This document shows, in pieces, positions 15,033-22,936 of a DNA stretch of 37,591 bases. The notes beneath the pieces were generated by a model. It saw nothing but the letters and a program-made list of their open reading frames with translations, was not told the origin of the DNA and searched no databases. The position numbers and the translations under genes were made by a program. This DNA is from Catenulispora sp. EB89 (GTDB lineage Bacteria > Actinomycetota > Actinomycetes > Streptomycetales > Catenulisporaceae), in contig NZ_JBGCCU010000049.1 in assembly GCF_041261445.1 (NCBI RefSeq), positions 1-37,591 on the forward strand. The letters are read 5' to 3'. The number at the start of each line of letters is the position of its first letter. Position 1 is the first letter of the stretch.

Positions 15033-17259
15033 GCGCGACCTCGATCCTGCGGCCCTCGATCCCGCCGCGCTAGATCCGGCTGCCCTCGACCCCGCAGCCG
15101 TTGATCCTGCGTTCCTCGATCCTGCTGTCCCCGACCCCGTGGCCCTCGATCCTGCCGCCCTTGATCCCGCAGCCCTTGACCCCGCCGCCCCCGAGGACGT
15201 CAGCCTCGGCGACCCCGGCCACCTCGGCACCTTCGACCTGGCCGTCATCGGCGCCGGCCCGGCCGGCATGGCAGCCGCCGCGACTGCGGCCGAGCACGGA
15301 CTGCGCGTCGCCCTGATCGACGCCGGCCGCCAACTAGGCGGCCAGTACTTCCGCCACCCGGCCCCCGGCCTGACCGCCCCGTGGCTGCCGAAGCTCTACC
15401 ACGGCTGGCAGCAGTTCGAGCAGCTGGTGACGCGCGTGGAGACGGCCAGCGGCATCGAAGTCCTGTTCGGCCACCAGGTGTGGGCGATCGACCGCCTCAC
15501 CGACCCCGGATTCAGGGTCCTGACAGACCGCGGCCCGATCGAGGCCCCCTACGTGATCCTGGCGACCGGCGCCTACGAGCGCGTGGTCCCCTTCCCCGGC
15601 TGGGACCTCCCCGGCGTCTTCACCGCCGGCGGCGCCCAGGCCCTCCTCAAAGGCAACCTGGTCCTGCCCGGCCGCCGCGTGGTCGTCGCCGGCACCGGCC
15701 CCCTGCTCCTGCCGGTGGCCACCGGCCTGGCCACAGCCGGCGCCAAAGTCCTGGGCCTGTACGAAGCGAACAACATCCGCGGCTACGCCAAGAACCCCCT
15801 GCCGCTGATCACCAACCCCACCAAGCTCACCGAAGGCCTCGACTACGCCCGCCAACTCACCCGGGCCCGCATCACCGTCCACACCGGCCGCATGATCATC
15901 GAAGCCCAAGGCACCGATACCCTCGAAGCGGTGGTAGCCGCCCGCCCCGACGGCACCGACCCCCAGCACATCCCCTGCGACACCCTCGCGATCGGCTACG
16001 GCCTAGCCCCCCAAATCGACCTGGCCCTCACCCTCGGCGCAGCCCCCACCCACCTCACCGACGGCACCATCGCCCTCCGCGTGAACACCACCCAGCGCAC
16101 CACCATCCCCGGCCTCTACGCCGCCGGCGAGACCGCCGGCGTCGCCGGCGCCGAAACCGCCCTCCTAGAAGGCGAGATCGCCGGCCTCGCCGTGGCACAG
16201 GCCGCGGCGCGCGCACGACGCGTAGCCGACAGGGCGGCGGGGCTGAGCGTGGACGGCTCCGAGGCGACACCGGGCACTGATACGCCCTCCGCAGCCGAGA
16301 CGACTCCCGGACCGGCTGCTCCGCCGAGCCCCAGCAGCGATGCCGAACCGTCGCGCGCCGAACCCAAACCCGCCGGCCCGATTGCGAGCCGCATGCTCGG
16401 AAGCGCCCGCGCCCAGCTGACTCGCCGCGTGTCGCCGAACCCTGACACGTCAGCGACGGCTGCCAGCAACCCGCCTGCCGCTACCGGCCTGCCCACCGCT
16501 GGCCTGCGCGCTGCCGCTGCCGATCCGCCTGCCGCTACCGGCCTGCCCGCCGCTGGCCTGCGCGCTGCCACCGGTCCACCTGCCGCTACCGGCCTGCCCG
16601 CCGCCGGCCTGCGCGCTGCCGCCAACGCGCCCGCCGAGCCCAAGCCCGCCGGCGGCCCGCTCACCAGTGCCCGCGCTCGGTTCTCCCGTCGCTCCTCATC
16701 GAGCCCTGAGACTGCCGCCGCCTCCTCCAGCCTGCCTGTCGAAGCCAAACCCGCCCGCGGCGGCCCGCTCTCCGCAGCCCGAGCCCGCGTCGCACGCCGC
16801 AACAGCCCCGCCCCGGAGGCCCCGGCTGCCGAGTCGACCACCGCGACCCCACCCCCGAACCTCCCCACCCTCCTCCGTCGCCGGGCCCGCCAACGCGCCC
16901 TCGCCGACCTCCTCCGTGCCCGCCACCCGATCCCGGCCGCTTGGCGCGCGCACCTGGCCGACGACACCGTCGTCTGCCGCTGCGAGGAGGTGACCGCCTC
17001 CGCCATCACCGAGGCGGTCACCGACCTCGGCGCCGGCGACGCCCGGACCGTCAAGCTCCTCACCCGCGCCGGCATGGGCTGGTGCCAGGGCCGCGTGTGC
17101 GGCTACGCCGTCGCCTGCCTGGCCCGCGCCGACGGGGGTGCCGACGCCGCCGACCCCGCATCCCCCTCCGCCACCGACCTCCTCGCCGCCGCGAAGCGCC
17201 CCCTGGCGCGTCCCGTCCCGCTCGGCGTCCTGGCCGAGCAAGACCGAAGGAACAAGTAG
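15019..17259 (+). CDS. FAD/NAD-binding D-hydroxyproline dehydrogenase subunit with repeat-expanded linkers
   Basis: Large (alpha, HcnB/OoxA-like) subunit of the three-part dehydrogenase; moves electrons between flavins and iron-sulfur clusters. Counting from ATG 15019 gives 746 residues, far above the usual 450-500. Residues about 8-58 are an LDPAA pentapeptide repeat. The pyridine-nucleotide-disulfide-reductase-type domain follows: GAGPAG at 78-83, GGQYFRHP, ATGAYERVVPFPGW, then AGETAGVAGAE. A low-complexity Pro/Ala/Ser linker of about 200 residues (roughly 405-615), with three copies of a PPAATGLPAAGLRAA unit, precedes a C-terminal BFD-like [2Fe-2S] domain with Cys653, Cys655, Cys689 and Cys694. 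Start could also be ATG 15025; both overlap the preceding gene. Function follows from the operon. Confidence 0.88.
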   Translation: MSMSERDLDPAALDPAALDPAALDPAAVDPAFLDPAVPDPVALDPAALDPAALDPAAPEDVSLGDPGHLGTFDLAVIGAGPAGMAAAATAAEHGLRVALIDAGRQLGGQYFRHPAPGLTAPWLPKLYHGWQQFEQLVTRVETASGIEVLFGHQVWAIDRLTDPGFRVLTDRGPIEAPYVILATGAYERVVPFPGWDLPGVFTAGGAQALLKGNLVLPGRRVVVAGTGPLLLPVATGLATAGAKVLGLYEANNIRGYAKNPLPLITNPTKLTEGLDYARQLTRARITVHTGRMIIEAQGTDTLEAVVAARPDGTDPQHIPCDTLAIGYGLAPQIDLALTLGAAPTHLTDGTIALRVNTTQRTTIPGLYAAGETAGVAGAETALLEGEIAGLAVAQAAARARRVADRAAGLSVDGSEATPGTDTPSAAETTPGPAAPPSPSSDAEPSRAEPKPAGPIASRMLGSARAQLTRRVSPNPDTSATAASNPPAATGLPTAGLRAAAADPPAATGLPAAGLRAATGPPAATGLPAAGLRAAANAPAEPKPAGGPLTSARARFSRRSSSSPETAAASSSLPVEAKPARGGPLSAARARVARRNSPAPEAPAAESTTATPPPNLPTLLRRRARQRALADLLRARHPIPAAWRAHLADDTVVCRCEEVTASAITEAVTDLGAGDARTVKLLTRAGMGWCQGRVCGYAVACLARADGGADAADPASPSATDLLAAAKRPLARPVPLGVLAEQDRRNK
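15043..15190 (+). repeat. 15-bp coding minisatellite (LDPAA repeat)
   Basis: About ten consecutive 15-base units of the type CTCGATCCTGCGGCC encode the LDPAA pentapeptide at the N-terminus of the large dehydrogenase subunit. Codons vary between units (GAT/GAC, CCT/CCC, GCC/GCA), so it is not a very recent expansion. Confidence 0.85.
16470..16625 (+). repeat. About 50-bp coding repeats in the linker
   Basis: Three in-frame near-copies, each beginning with a CCTGCCGCTACCGGCCTGCC-like block and encoding PPAATGLPAAGLRAA, differ mainly by small in-frame length changes between them. They lie in the disordered linker between the flavin domain and the iron-sulfur domain. Confidence 0.8.
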
Positions 17260-17262
17260 CCC

Positions 17263-18171
17263 ATGTCCCGCATGCCCTGGCACGGAGTCGTCGTCGCCAC
17301 CGCTCTGCCCTTCCGCGACGACCTGTCCGTGGACCTCGACGCCTACGCCGAGAACCTGCGCGGCCTCATCGACGCCGGGTGTGACGGCGTGTGCCCCAAC
17401 GGCTCGCTCGGCGAGTACCAGACGCTGACCGACGACGAGCGCGCCGCCGTCGTCCGCACCGCGGTCGAGACGGTCGGCGGCGACCGGGTCCTGGCCGGCG
17501 TCGCCGCCTACGGGTCGATGGAGTCACGGCGCTGGGCCGAGCAGGCCGCCGAGGCAGGGGCCGGCGCGGTAATGCTGCTGCCGCCCAACGCCTACCGCGC
17601 CGACGAGCGCTCGGTCATCGCGCACTACAAGGCCGTCGCCGAGGTCGGCATCCCGATCGTGGCCTACAACAACCCCTTCGACACCAAGGTCGACCTCGTC
17701 CCCGAACTCCTCCAGCAGCTCTACGAGTCCGGCTACATCCGCGCCATCAAGGAGTTCTCCGGCGACACCCGCCGCGCCTACCGCATCAAGGAGCTGGCAC
17801 CGGACCTCGACCTGCTCATCGGCGCCGACGACGTCCTGCTCGAGCTCGCCCTGGCCGGCGCCGCCGGCTGGGTGTCGGGCTACCCGAACGCGATCCCGCA
17901 CGCCTGCGTCGACCTCTACCGCGCCGCGATCACCGGCGACCTGCAGACGGCCCTGCCCCTCTACCGCGAACTCCACCCGCTCCTGCGCTGGGACTCGCGC
18001 ACCGAGTTCGTCCAGGCGATCAAGCTCTCGATGGACCTGGCCGGCCGGCACGGCGGCAGCTGCCGCCCGCCCCGCGTCCCGCTGCTGCCGGAGCAGTTCG
18101 ACACCATCAAGGCCGACACCCTCCGGGCCCTGCCGCTGGAGGACCAGGCCCGCGAGCGGAAGCAGGCCTGA
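17263..18171 (+). CDS. DHDPS-family lyase, probable pyrroline-4-hydroxy-2-carboxylate deaminase
   Basis: Class I aldolase-like TIM barrel of the dihydrodipicolinate synthase/N-acetylneuraminate lyase family, 302 residues, normal length. The Schiff-base lysine is Lys163 in AIKEFSGD and the active-site Tyr is Tyr135 in YNNP. NGSLGEYQTLT at 46-56 replaces the GTTGE block of true DapA, arguing against a lysine-pathway role. In bacterial hydroxyproline catabolism a DHDPS homologue deaminates delta1-pyrroline-4-hydroxy-2-carboxylate to alpha-ketoglutarate semialdehyde; the flanking dehydrogenase and epimerase make this the best assignment. It begins 3 bases after the preceding stop and its TGA overlaps the next ATG (TGATG). 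A related keto-acid lyase activity is the main alternative. Confidence 0.9.
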   Translation: MSRMPWHGVVVATALPFRDDLSVDLDAYAENLRGLIDAGCDGVCPNGSLGEYQTLTDDERAAVVRTAVETVGGDRVLAGVAAYGSMESRRWAEQAAEAGAGAVMLLPPNAYRADERSVIAHYKAVAEVGIPIVAYNNPFDTKVDLVPELLQQLYESGYIRAIKEFSGDTRRAYRIKELAPDLDLLIGADDVLLELALAGAAGWVSGYPNAIPHACVDLYRAAITGDLQTALPLYRELHPLLRWDSRTEFVQAIKLSMDLAGRHGGSCRPPRVPLLPEQFDTIKADTLRALPLEDQARERKQA

Positions 18172-19172
18172 TGCGCACCAAGCACGTCTACCACGCGGTC
18201 GACTCCCACACCGAGGGCATGCCGACCCGCGTCATCACCGGCGGCGTCGGCGTCGTACCCGGCGAGACCATGATGGCCAAGCGCCTGTACTTCATGGAGC
18301 ACCTGGACCACCTCCGCACGCTCCTGATGTACGAGCCCCGGGGCCACGCCGCCATGTCCGGCGCGATCCTGCAGCCCCCGACACGCCCGGACGCCGACTA
18401 CGGCGTGCTCTACATCGAGGTCTCCGGCCTGCTCCCGATGTGCGGCCACGGCACCATCGGCGTGGCCACCGTCCTGGTCGAGACCGGCATGGTGCCGGTG
18501 GTCGAGCCGGTGACCACGGTCCGCCTGGACACCCCGGCCGGCCTGATCCTCGCCGACGTGCACGTCGAGGACGGCGCCGCCAAGTCCGTCACCATCCGCA
18601 ACGTCCCCAGCTTCGCCGAACGCCTGGACGCCCAGGTCGACGTCCCCGGCTTCGGCACCATCGGCTACGACCTGGCCTACGGCGGCAACTTCTACGCCAT
18701 CGTCGACCTGGACGCCTACAAACTCCCGTTCGACCACGCCGCCAAGAACGAGATCATCGCCGCCGGCCTGGCCACGATGGACGCCATCAACGCCGCCGAC
18801 GAACCCGTCCATCCCCTGGACGAGAGCATCCGGGCCGTGCACCACGTCTACTTCCGAGCCCCCGGCTCCACGGCCCAGCACTCACGCCACGCCATGGCCA
18901 TCTACCCGGGCTGGTTCGACCGCTCCCCATGCGGCACCGGCACCTCGGCCCGCATGGCGCAGCTGCACGCCCGCGACGAGCTGGCCCTGAACACCGACTT
19001 CGTCAACGAGTCCTTCATCGGCACCCGCTTCATCGGCCGCCTGGTCGAGCAGACCGAGGTCGCCGGCCGACCGGCGGTGATCCCCACGGTCACCGGCCGG
19101 GCCTGGGTGACCGGAACCGCGCAGTATTTCCTGGACCCGACCGATCCGTTCCCCGCAGGGTTCCTGATCTGA
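18171..19172 (+). CDS. 4-hydroxyproline 2-epimerase (proline racemase family)
   Basis: Proline racemase superfamily enzyme, 333 residues, which inverts the alpha-carbon of trans-4-hydroxy-L-proline to cis-4-hydroxy-D-proline without cofactor. Both catalytic cysteines are present: Cys91 in MCGHGTIG and Cys254 in DRSPCGTGTSARMA. The Cys/Cys pair excludes the Thr-containing trans-3-hydroxyproline dehydratase branch. Proline racemase itself is the alternative, but the neighbouring D-hydroxyproline dehydrogenase subunits and deaminase favour the epimerase. The start is ATG at 18171, overlapping the preceding TGA; a longer open frame upstream is only a shadow of that gene. It is the last enzyme gene of the operon. 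Confidence 0.94.
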   Translation: MRTKHVYHAVDSHTEGMPTRVITGGVGVVPGETMMAKRLYFMEHLDHLRTLLMYEPRGHAAMSGAILQPPTRPDADYGVLYIEVSGLLPMCGHGTIGVATVLVETGMVPVVEPVTTVRLDTPAGLILADVHVEDGAAKSVTIRNVPSFAERLDAQVDVPGFGTIGYDLAYGGNFYAIVDLDAYKLPFDHAAKNEIIAAGLATMDAINAADEPVHPLDESIRAVHHVYFRAPGSTAQHSRHAMAIYPGWFDRSPCGTGTSARMAQLHARDELALNTDFVNESFIGTRFIGRLVEQTEVAGRPAVIPTVTGRAWVTGTAQYFLDPTDPFPAGFLI

Positions 19173-19182
19173 GATCCCATCT

Positions 19183-19212
19183 GAAGGTCTGTATTCATCG
19201 ACGAAGATCTGT
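19183..19212 (+). promoter_or_regulatory. Direct repeats upstream of the GntR gene
   Basis: GAAGGTCTGT at 19183-19192 and GAAGATCTGT at 19203-19212 are spaced by exactly 20 bases, two helical turns. They lie 35 bases upstream of the regulator's start codon. TAGGGT, ending 7 bases before the ATG, could be the -10 of a leaderless transcript. The repeats are plausible autoregulatory sites (inference). Confidence 0.4.
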
Positions 19213-19246
19213 GTTATCGCATCAATCAGCGGATAGGGTTCCGACC

Positions 19247-19978
19247 ATGCCAGACAGGACTACCAGCAGCGCCGCGGTCTTCGCCGGCACGGCCCCCGGG
19301 CCCGACCCGGACCGCGGCCCGGCGCTGAACCTGCCCCGCGTGCTGGGCCACAACTCCCTGCGCGAACAGGTCTCGCACGCCCTGCGCGCGGCCCTGATCG
19401 CCGGCGAGCTGCGGCCCGGGGTCGTCTACTCGGCACCGGTGCTGGCCGCCGGCTTCGGAGTGTCGGCGACGCCGGTCCGCGAGGCCATGCTCGACCTGGC
19501 GAAGGAGGGCCTGGTCGAGGTCGTCCGCAACAAGGGCTTCCGGGTGACCGAGCTGTCCGAGGCGGACCTCGACCAGTTCACCGAGATCAGGGCACTGATC
19601 GAAGTGCCGGTGGTGACCGGCCTGGCCCGCAGCGCACCGCTGGCCGACCTGCAGGGGCTGCGGCCGGCGGCCGAGGCCATCGTCACCGCGGCCAAGGCCC
19701 GCGACCTGATCGGCTACGTCGAGGCCGACCAGGCCTTCCACCTGGCGCTGCTCGGCCTGTCGGGCAACCCGCACCTGGTCGAAGTCGTGAGCGATCTGCG
19801 GAACCGGTCGCGGTTGTACGGGCTGCCGTCGCTGGCCGACGCCGGCGTCCTCGCCGCCTCGGCCGAGGAACATGTGGCGCTCGTGGACGCGCTGATCGCG
19901 CGCGATGCTGATTTGGTCGAGGATCTGATGACGACGCACCTGACGCATGTGCGTTCTATTTGGGCGGGGCGGGAGTAG
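19247..19978 (+). CDS. GntR-family regulator with FCD domain
   Basis: A 243-residue transcription factor of the FadR/FCD subgroup. The winged helix-turn-helix spans about residues 38-100: LREQVSHALRAALIAGEL, then VLAAGFGVSATPVREAMLDLAKEGLVEVVRNKGFRV. The FCD ligand-binding part (about 105-230) has the metal-ligand pattern DQAFHLALLGLSGNPHLVEVV and EEHVALVDALIARD. Such regulators normally repress a catabolic operon until a pathway metabolite binds. It is on the same strand 75 bases after the epimerase, so it is the obvious candidate regulator of the hydroxyproline genes; effector and operator are unknown. The first 25 residues are a disordered extension. Confidence 0.9.
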   Translation: MPDRTTSSAAVFAGTAPGPDPDRGPALNLPRVLGHNSLREQVSHALRAALIAGELRPGVVYSAPVLAAGFGVSATPVREAMLDLAKEGLVEVVRNKGFRVTELSEADLDQFTEIRALIEVPVVTGLARSAPLADLQGLRPAAEAIVTAAKARDLIGYVEADQAFHLALLGLSGNPHLVEVVSDLRNRSRLYGLPSLADAGVLAASAEEHVALVDALIARDADLVEDLMTTHLTHVRSIWAGRE

Positions 19979-20155
19979 CGGCGGCTTGGTGCGGCCGCCG
20001 GGGTGCGACGACGGCGAGGCGGTCGCGTGCTCGGTGGCTTCTTCGGCGTCAAGAGCGGCTTCCCTTCGCGGTGCTTTGATCGGTGCTGGCGGCTGCTGGG
20101 CTTCGGGTTCGGTTGGCGGGCGTGTCGGGTGGTTGTGGGAGGGCATGTTTTTTGG

Positions 20156-20352
20156 CCGGACCCTGGCGTTTGGGGGTGGCGCCGGGGTCCGGTTGTTGGG
20201 TTGTGGTGCGGTGCCCGCCCCTTTCGGGGCCTGCTCGCTGCGGGGCGATCCCCCACTGTGCCTCCGACTTGGCCGAAGTCGAAGGCTGTTTATCGCCTCG
20301 CTTCGAGCAGTCGATGACGCGAGGTCATCGAGGGCGTGGCGGTCGGCCACGA
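20156..20352. other. Gene-free stretch with a run of hairpins
   Basis: Within the gap between the GntR regulator and pepP, six stems occur in 200 bases: a 13-bp stem with one U-G pair (20156-20168 with 20180-20192), 20217-20221 with 20226-20230, 20242-20245 with 20250-20253, CGACTT/AAGTCG (20265-20281), a perfect 8-bp stem TCGATGAC/GTCATCGA (20311-20331), and CGTGGC/GCCACG (20335-20351). TTTTTT precedes the first stem on the plus strand. No coding signal is convincing in any frame. It may be a structured RNA or a dispersed intergenic repeat element. Confidence 0.45.
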
Positions 20353-20990
20353 CCGGGCGCGGCGAGCTCTGTCCGCGCACGGCCGGTGACGACCGTCGAT
20401 CCGTGGGCCGCCGGTGTTGCAATGTGGCGTTGGGTGGCGGCCTTAGGACTGTCTCAATAGTGCGCGAAGACCTCATATCGGACATCGGGTGATTTGCGTA
20501 GATCATGCTGCGCATATCAGCCGAGGCCGAACGGGTGACCTGCGGCGATGGGCCAGGGTCCTGATCCTGTGGGAAGGGTGCAGGGCCTGAGGCCGGGCTG
20601 AGGGAAGCTGGGACCTGGCCCAGCCCACCGACTGCCATGAAGCCCAGGCCCCGCGTCCCGCCCCGAAGCTCGGGCCTCCGCGCCTCGCCCCGACGTGCCA
20701 GGTGCCGCGTTGGCCGCCCCGGCCCTGAGCCTCGCGTTCCGGCCCAGCGACGCCAGAATCCGCGCCGGCCTCGAAGGTCGGCCTCCGCGCACCGCCCTAC
20801 GAGCGCGCCAGGTCCGGCGGCAGCCTCGAAGCCCGCGCCCCAGGTCCCGCCTCAGCGCCGCCAGGGTGCCATGTCGGCCGCTCAAGGCGCCGCGCAGGCC
20901 GCCCCGTGCCGAGCGTAGGCTGCCCAAGGCGCCACGTCGGCTGGCCCCATGCCTAGCGCCGGCCGCGCGGCGCTCGCCGCGCCGGAGCCC
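20353..20990. other. Intergenic, no gene supported
   Basis: No gene is supported here. Open frames exist on both strands, but all are Arg/Pro/Ala-rich with no domain, no ribosome-binding site and no codon-position pattern like the neighbours. An island of lower GC at about 20445-20520, containing GACTGTCTCAATAG, might be a fragment of an old mobile element, but no inverted-repeat pair or transposase remnant could be found. Confidence 0.5.
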
Positions 20991-21065
20991 GCCGCGCCAG
21001 GCGGTGCCGCGCCAGGCGGTGCCGCGCCAGGCGGTGCCGCGCCAGGAGGTGCCGCGCCAGGCGGC
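20991..21065. repeat. 15-bp tandem repeat after pepP
   Basis: Five back-to-back copies of GCCGCGCCAGGCGGT begin at 20991, 21006, 21021, 21036 and 21051; the fourth has one change (AGGAGGT) and the fifth ends in C. The block is about 20 bases beyond the stop codon of the leftward pepP. It could read as an APGGA collagen-like peptide on the plus strand, but no gene context supports translation. Confidence 0.85.
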
Positions 21066-21086
21066 GCCGCCCCAAACCCCAGAACC

Positions 21087-22526
21087 TCAGCTCGCGTGCT
21101 CCGCCATCCACGCCTCGACGTCGTCGGGCTCGCGGGGCAGGGCCTGCGACATCAGGAGGGCGCCGTCGTTGGTGATGAGCAGGTCGTCCTCGATGCGGAT
21201 GCCGATGCCGCGCAGTTCTTGCGGGAGGGTCAGGTCGTCGGGCTGGAGGTACAGGCCGGGTTCGACGGTCAGGACGTTGCCGGCGGACAGGGTGCTGTCC
21301 ACGTACTCCTCGGCGCGGGCTTTGGCGCAGTCGTGGACGTCGAGGCCGAGCATGTGGCCGCTGCCGCACAGGGTGTAGCGGCGGTAGAGGCCTACCTCGG
21401 GGTCCATTGCCTCTTCGAGTGACGCCTTCAGGATGCCCATGTCGATCAGGCCTGCGGCGATGGTGCGCATGCCGGCCCAGTGGAAGTCGCGGAACTTTGC
21501 TCCGGCGCGGAGGGTGGCGATGCCGGCGTTCTGTGCTGAGAGGACCAGGTTGTACAGGTCGCGTTGGAGGGGGGTGAATGTGCCGGAGATCGGTAGGGTG
21601 CGGGTGATGTCGGCGGTGTAGAGGCTGTCGACCTCGACGCCGGCGTCGAGCAGGAGTAGTTCGCCGGTGTTCAGGGTGCCGGTGTTCGCTGTCCAGTGCA
21701 GGACGCAGGCGTGGGCGCCGCCGCCGACGATGGTGTTGTAGCCCACGTCGTTGCCTTCGATGCGGGCGCGGTTGTTGAAGGCTCCTTCGACCCAGCGTTC
21801 GCCGCGTGGTTTGCCGATGGTGGTGGGCAGGATTCGTGCGACGTCCTGGAAGCCCAGGGTGGTGGCGTCGACGGCGGCCTGCAGTTGCTCGACCTCCCAT
21901 GCGTCCTTTACCAGGCGGAGCTCGGAGAGGTAGGCGGTGAACTCGGCGTCGGGTTCGGGGCGTGCGGTGACCAGGGTGTCCACGCGCGGGTCGACGCCGC
22001 GGAGTACGCGGGTGGGGACCGAGGCGCCGGAGAGCTTGTCGGCGAGGCGGTTCAGGTTCTCCGTCGCGATGCCGTAGAGCTCGGTGCTCTCGCTGAGCGA
22101 GGGGCGGCGGCCTTCCCACATCTCGCCGAGGCGGCGGTCGCGGAACGCCTCGCCGTTGTCGCGGGAGGAGCGGTCGTGGGCGAACAGGATCGCGTCGTGG
22201 CCTGAGCCGTTCGGCTCGAAGACGAGGACGCCTTCCAGGAGCTGGCTGCCGGTCAGGTGCACGAAGGCGGTGTGTGCGCGGTAGTGCCAGAAGGTGTCGT
22301 TGCTGCGCAGCTTCTCCGTGCCGGCCGGCACGATCAGGCGCTCGCCGGGGAAGCGGGCCGAGACGGCCTCGCGGCGGCGGCCGGTCCACGCCGAGGCCGG
22401 CACCGGGCTCAGGTCCGGCAGCGGCGAGGGCGCCCACTGCGTGGCCATGAACGCCGCGAGGGCGTCGGTGACCGGCAGGTCGTGGCTGCCGGTGGCGAAC
22501 TTCGACAGGTTCGGGTCGCTGGACAC
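21087..22526 (-). CDS. pepP: Xaa-Pro aminopeptidase (M24B)
   Basis: Cytosolic metallopeptidase that removes an N-terminal residue preceding proline. The 479 residues comprise the aminopeptidase P N-terminal domain (about 45-200, including FWHYRAHTAFVHLTG) and a pita-bread catalytic domain. The five dinuclear metal ligands are present: Asp294 (LLLDAG), Asp306 (YTADITRT), His391 (GSGHMLGLDVHD), Glu422 (VEPGLY) and Glu446 (RIEDD). The size matches the long actinobacterial form. GTG at 22526 is chosen because AGGAG lies 8 bases upstream. It could feed proline and hydroxyproline peptides into the neighbouring pathway, but that link is inference from position only; the enzyme is widespread. Confidence 0.95.
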   Translation of the reverse strand: MSSDPNLSKFATGSHDLPVTDALAAFMATQWAPSPLPDLSPVPASAWTGRRREAVSARFPGERLIVPAGTEKLRSNDTFWHYRAHTAFVHLTGSQLLEGVLVFEPNGSGHDAILFAHDRSSRDNGEAFRDRRLGEMWEGRRPSLSESTELYGIATENLNRLADKLSGASVPTRVLRGVDPRVDTLVTARPEPDAEFTAYLSELRLVKDAWEVEQLQAAVDATTLGFQDVARILPTTIGKPRGERWVEGAFNNRARIEGNDVGYNTIVGGGAHACVLHWTANTGTLNTGELLLLDAGVEVDSLYTADITRTLPISGTFTPLQRDLYNLVLSAQNAGIATLRAGAKFRDFHWAGMRTIAAGLIDMGILKASLEEAMDPEVGLYRRYTLCGSGHMLGLDVHDCAKARAEEYVDSTLSAGNVLTVEPGLYLQPDDLTLPQELRGIGIRIEDDLLITNDGALLMSQALPREPDDVEAWMAEHAS

Positions 22527-22936
22527 TGCGGCGGCTCCTGGAGTGCGAAGGGTCGGGATGGTGCGGAGGGTCGGGGCGCGCGGTGCGGGACAGCGCGTCT
22601 GCGGGTTCCGCAGTGTGCAATGTTACATTCCACGGCGCGGTCCGGTAACCCCCGCGGGGGTGGGGTGAACGCTACTTGGGGCGGGGGCTTGGTGGTGCGC
22701 GGGTGTGGATCGGGGTGGTCGCGGCGGGCTCGCGATGGTCCGGGACGGGGCAGAGTTCGCGGCGGTGAGTCGAGACAGGCGTCGTGGGCCGGAGGGGAGT
22801 TGAGCCGGCCGGAGCGGGCTGCGGCGAGACGGGGAAGATCGGGTGGATCAGGCGCGCGGGGTAGGGCGCGCAGGGCCGCGTGAGAATCGGCCGCGCATCC
22901 GCAGAACCCCGTCACCTCCAGAATCGTCTGGTGGGT
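22527..22936. other. Divergent intergenic region pepP / sigma factor
   Basis: A 410-base gap. It holds the pepP promoter candidate near 22620-22648, with an AATGTTACATT palindrome at 22619-22629 over its -10. The rest, up to the sigma-factor start, is GC-rich with no recognised gene or structure. Confidence 0.5.
22620..22648 (-). promoter_or_regulatory. Candidate pepP promoter
   Basis: On the minus strand TTACCG (22648-22643) is followed after 17 bases by TAACAT (22625-22620), about 95 bases before the pepP GTG. An AATGTTACATT palindrome overlaps the -10 and might be an operator. Confidence 0.45.

Noticed and set aside
17263-18171. Dihydrodipicolinate synthase of lysine biosynthesis
   Set aside because: The GTTGE substrate block of DapA is replaced by NGSLGE, and the gene is embedded between hydroxyproline dehydrogenase and epimerase genes.
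20445-20520. Insertion-sequence end suggested by GACTGTCTCAATAG in a low-GC island
   Set aside because: No matching inverted copy, target duplication or transposase remnant could be found within several kilobases, so it is not listed as a mobile element.
19226-20638. A long leftward open frame of about 470 codons across the GntR gene and the following gap
   Set aside because: Half of it is antisense to the GntR coding sequence, and the rest is Arg/Pro/Ser-rich without a domain. Long spurious frames are expected at this GC content.
20949-21422. Collagen-like APGGA peptide open frame next to pepP
   Set aside because: It combines the 15-bp tandem repeat with the antisense strand of pepP. No start signal or known partner supports it.
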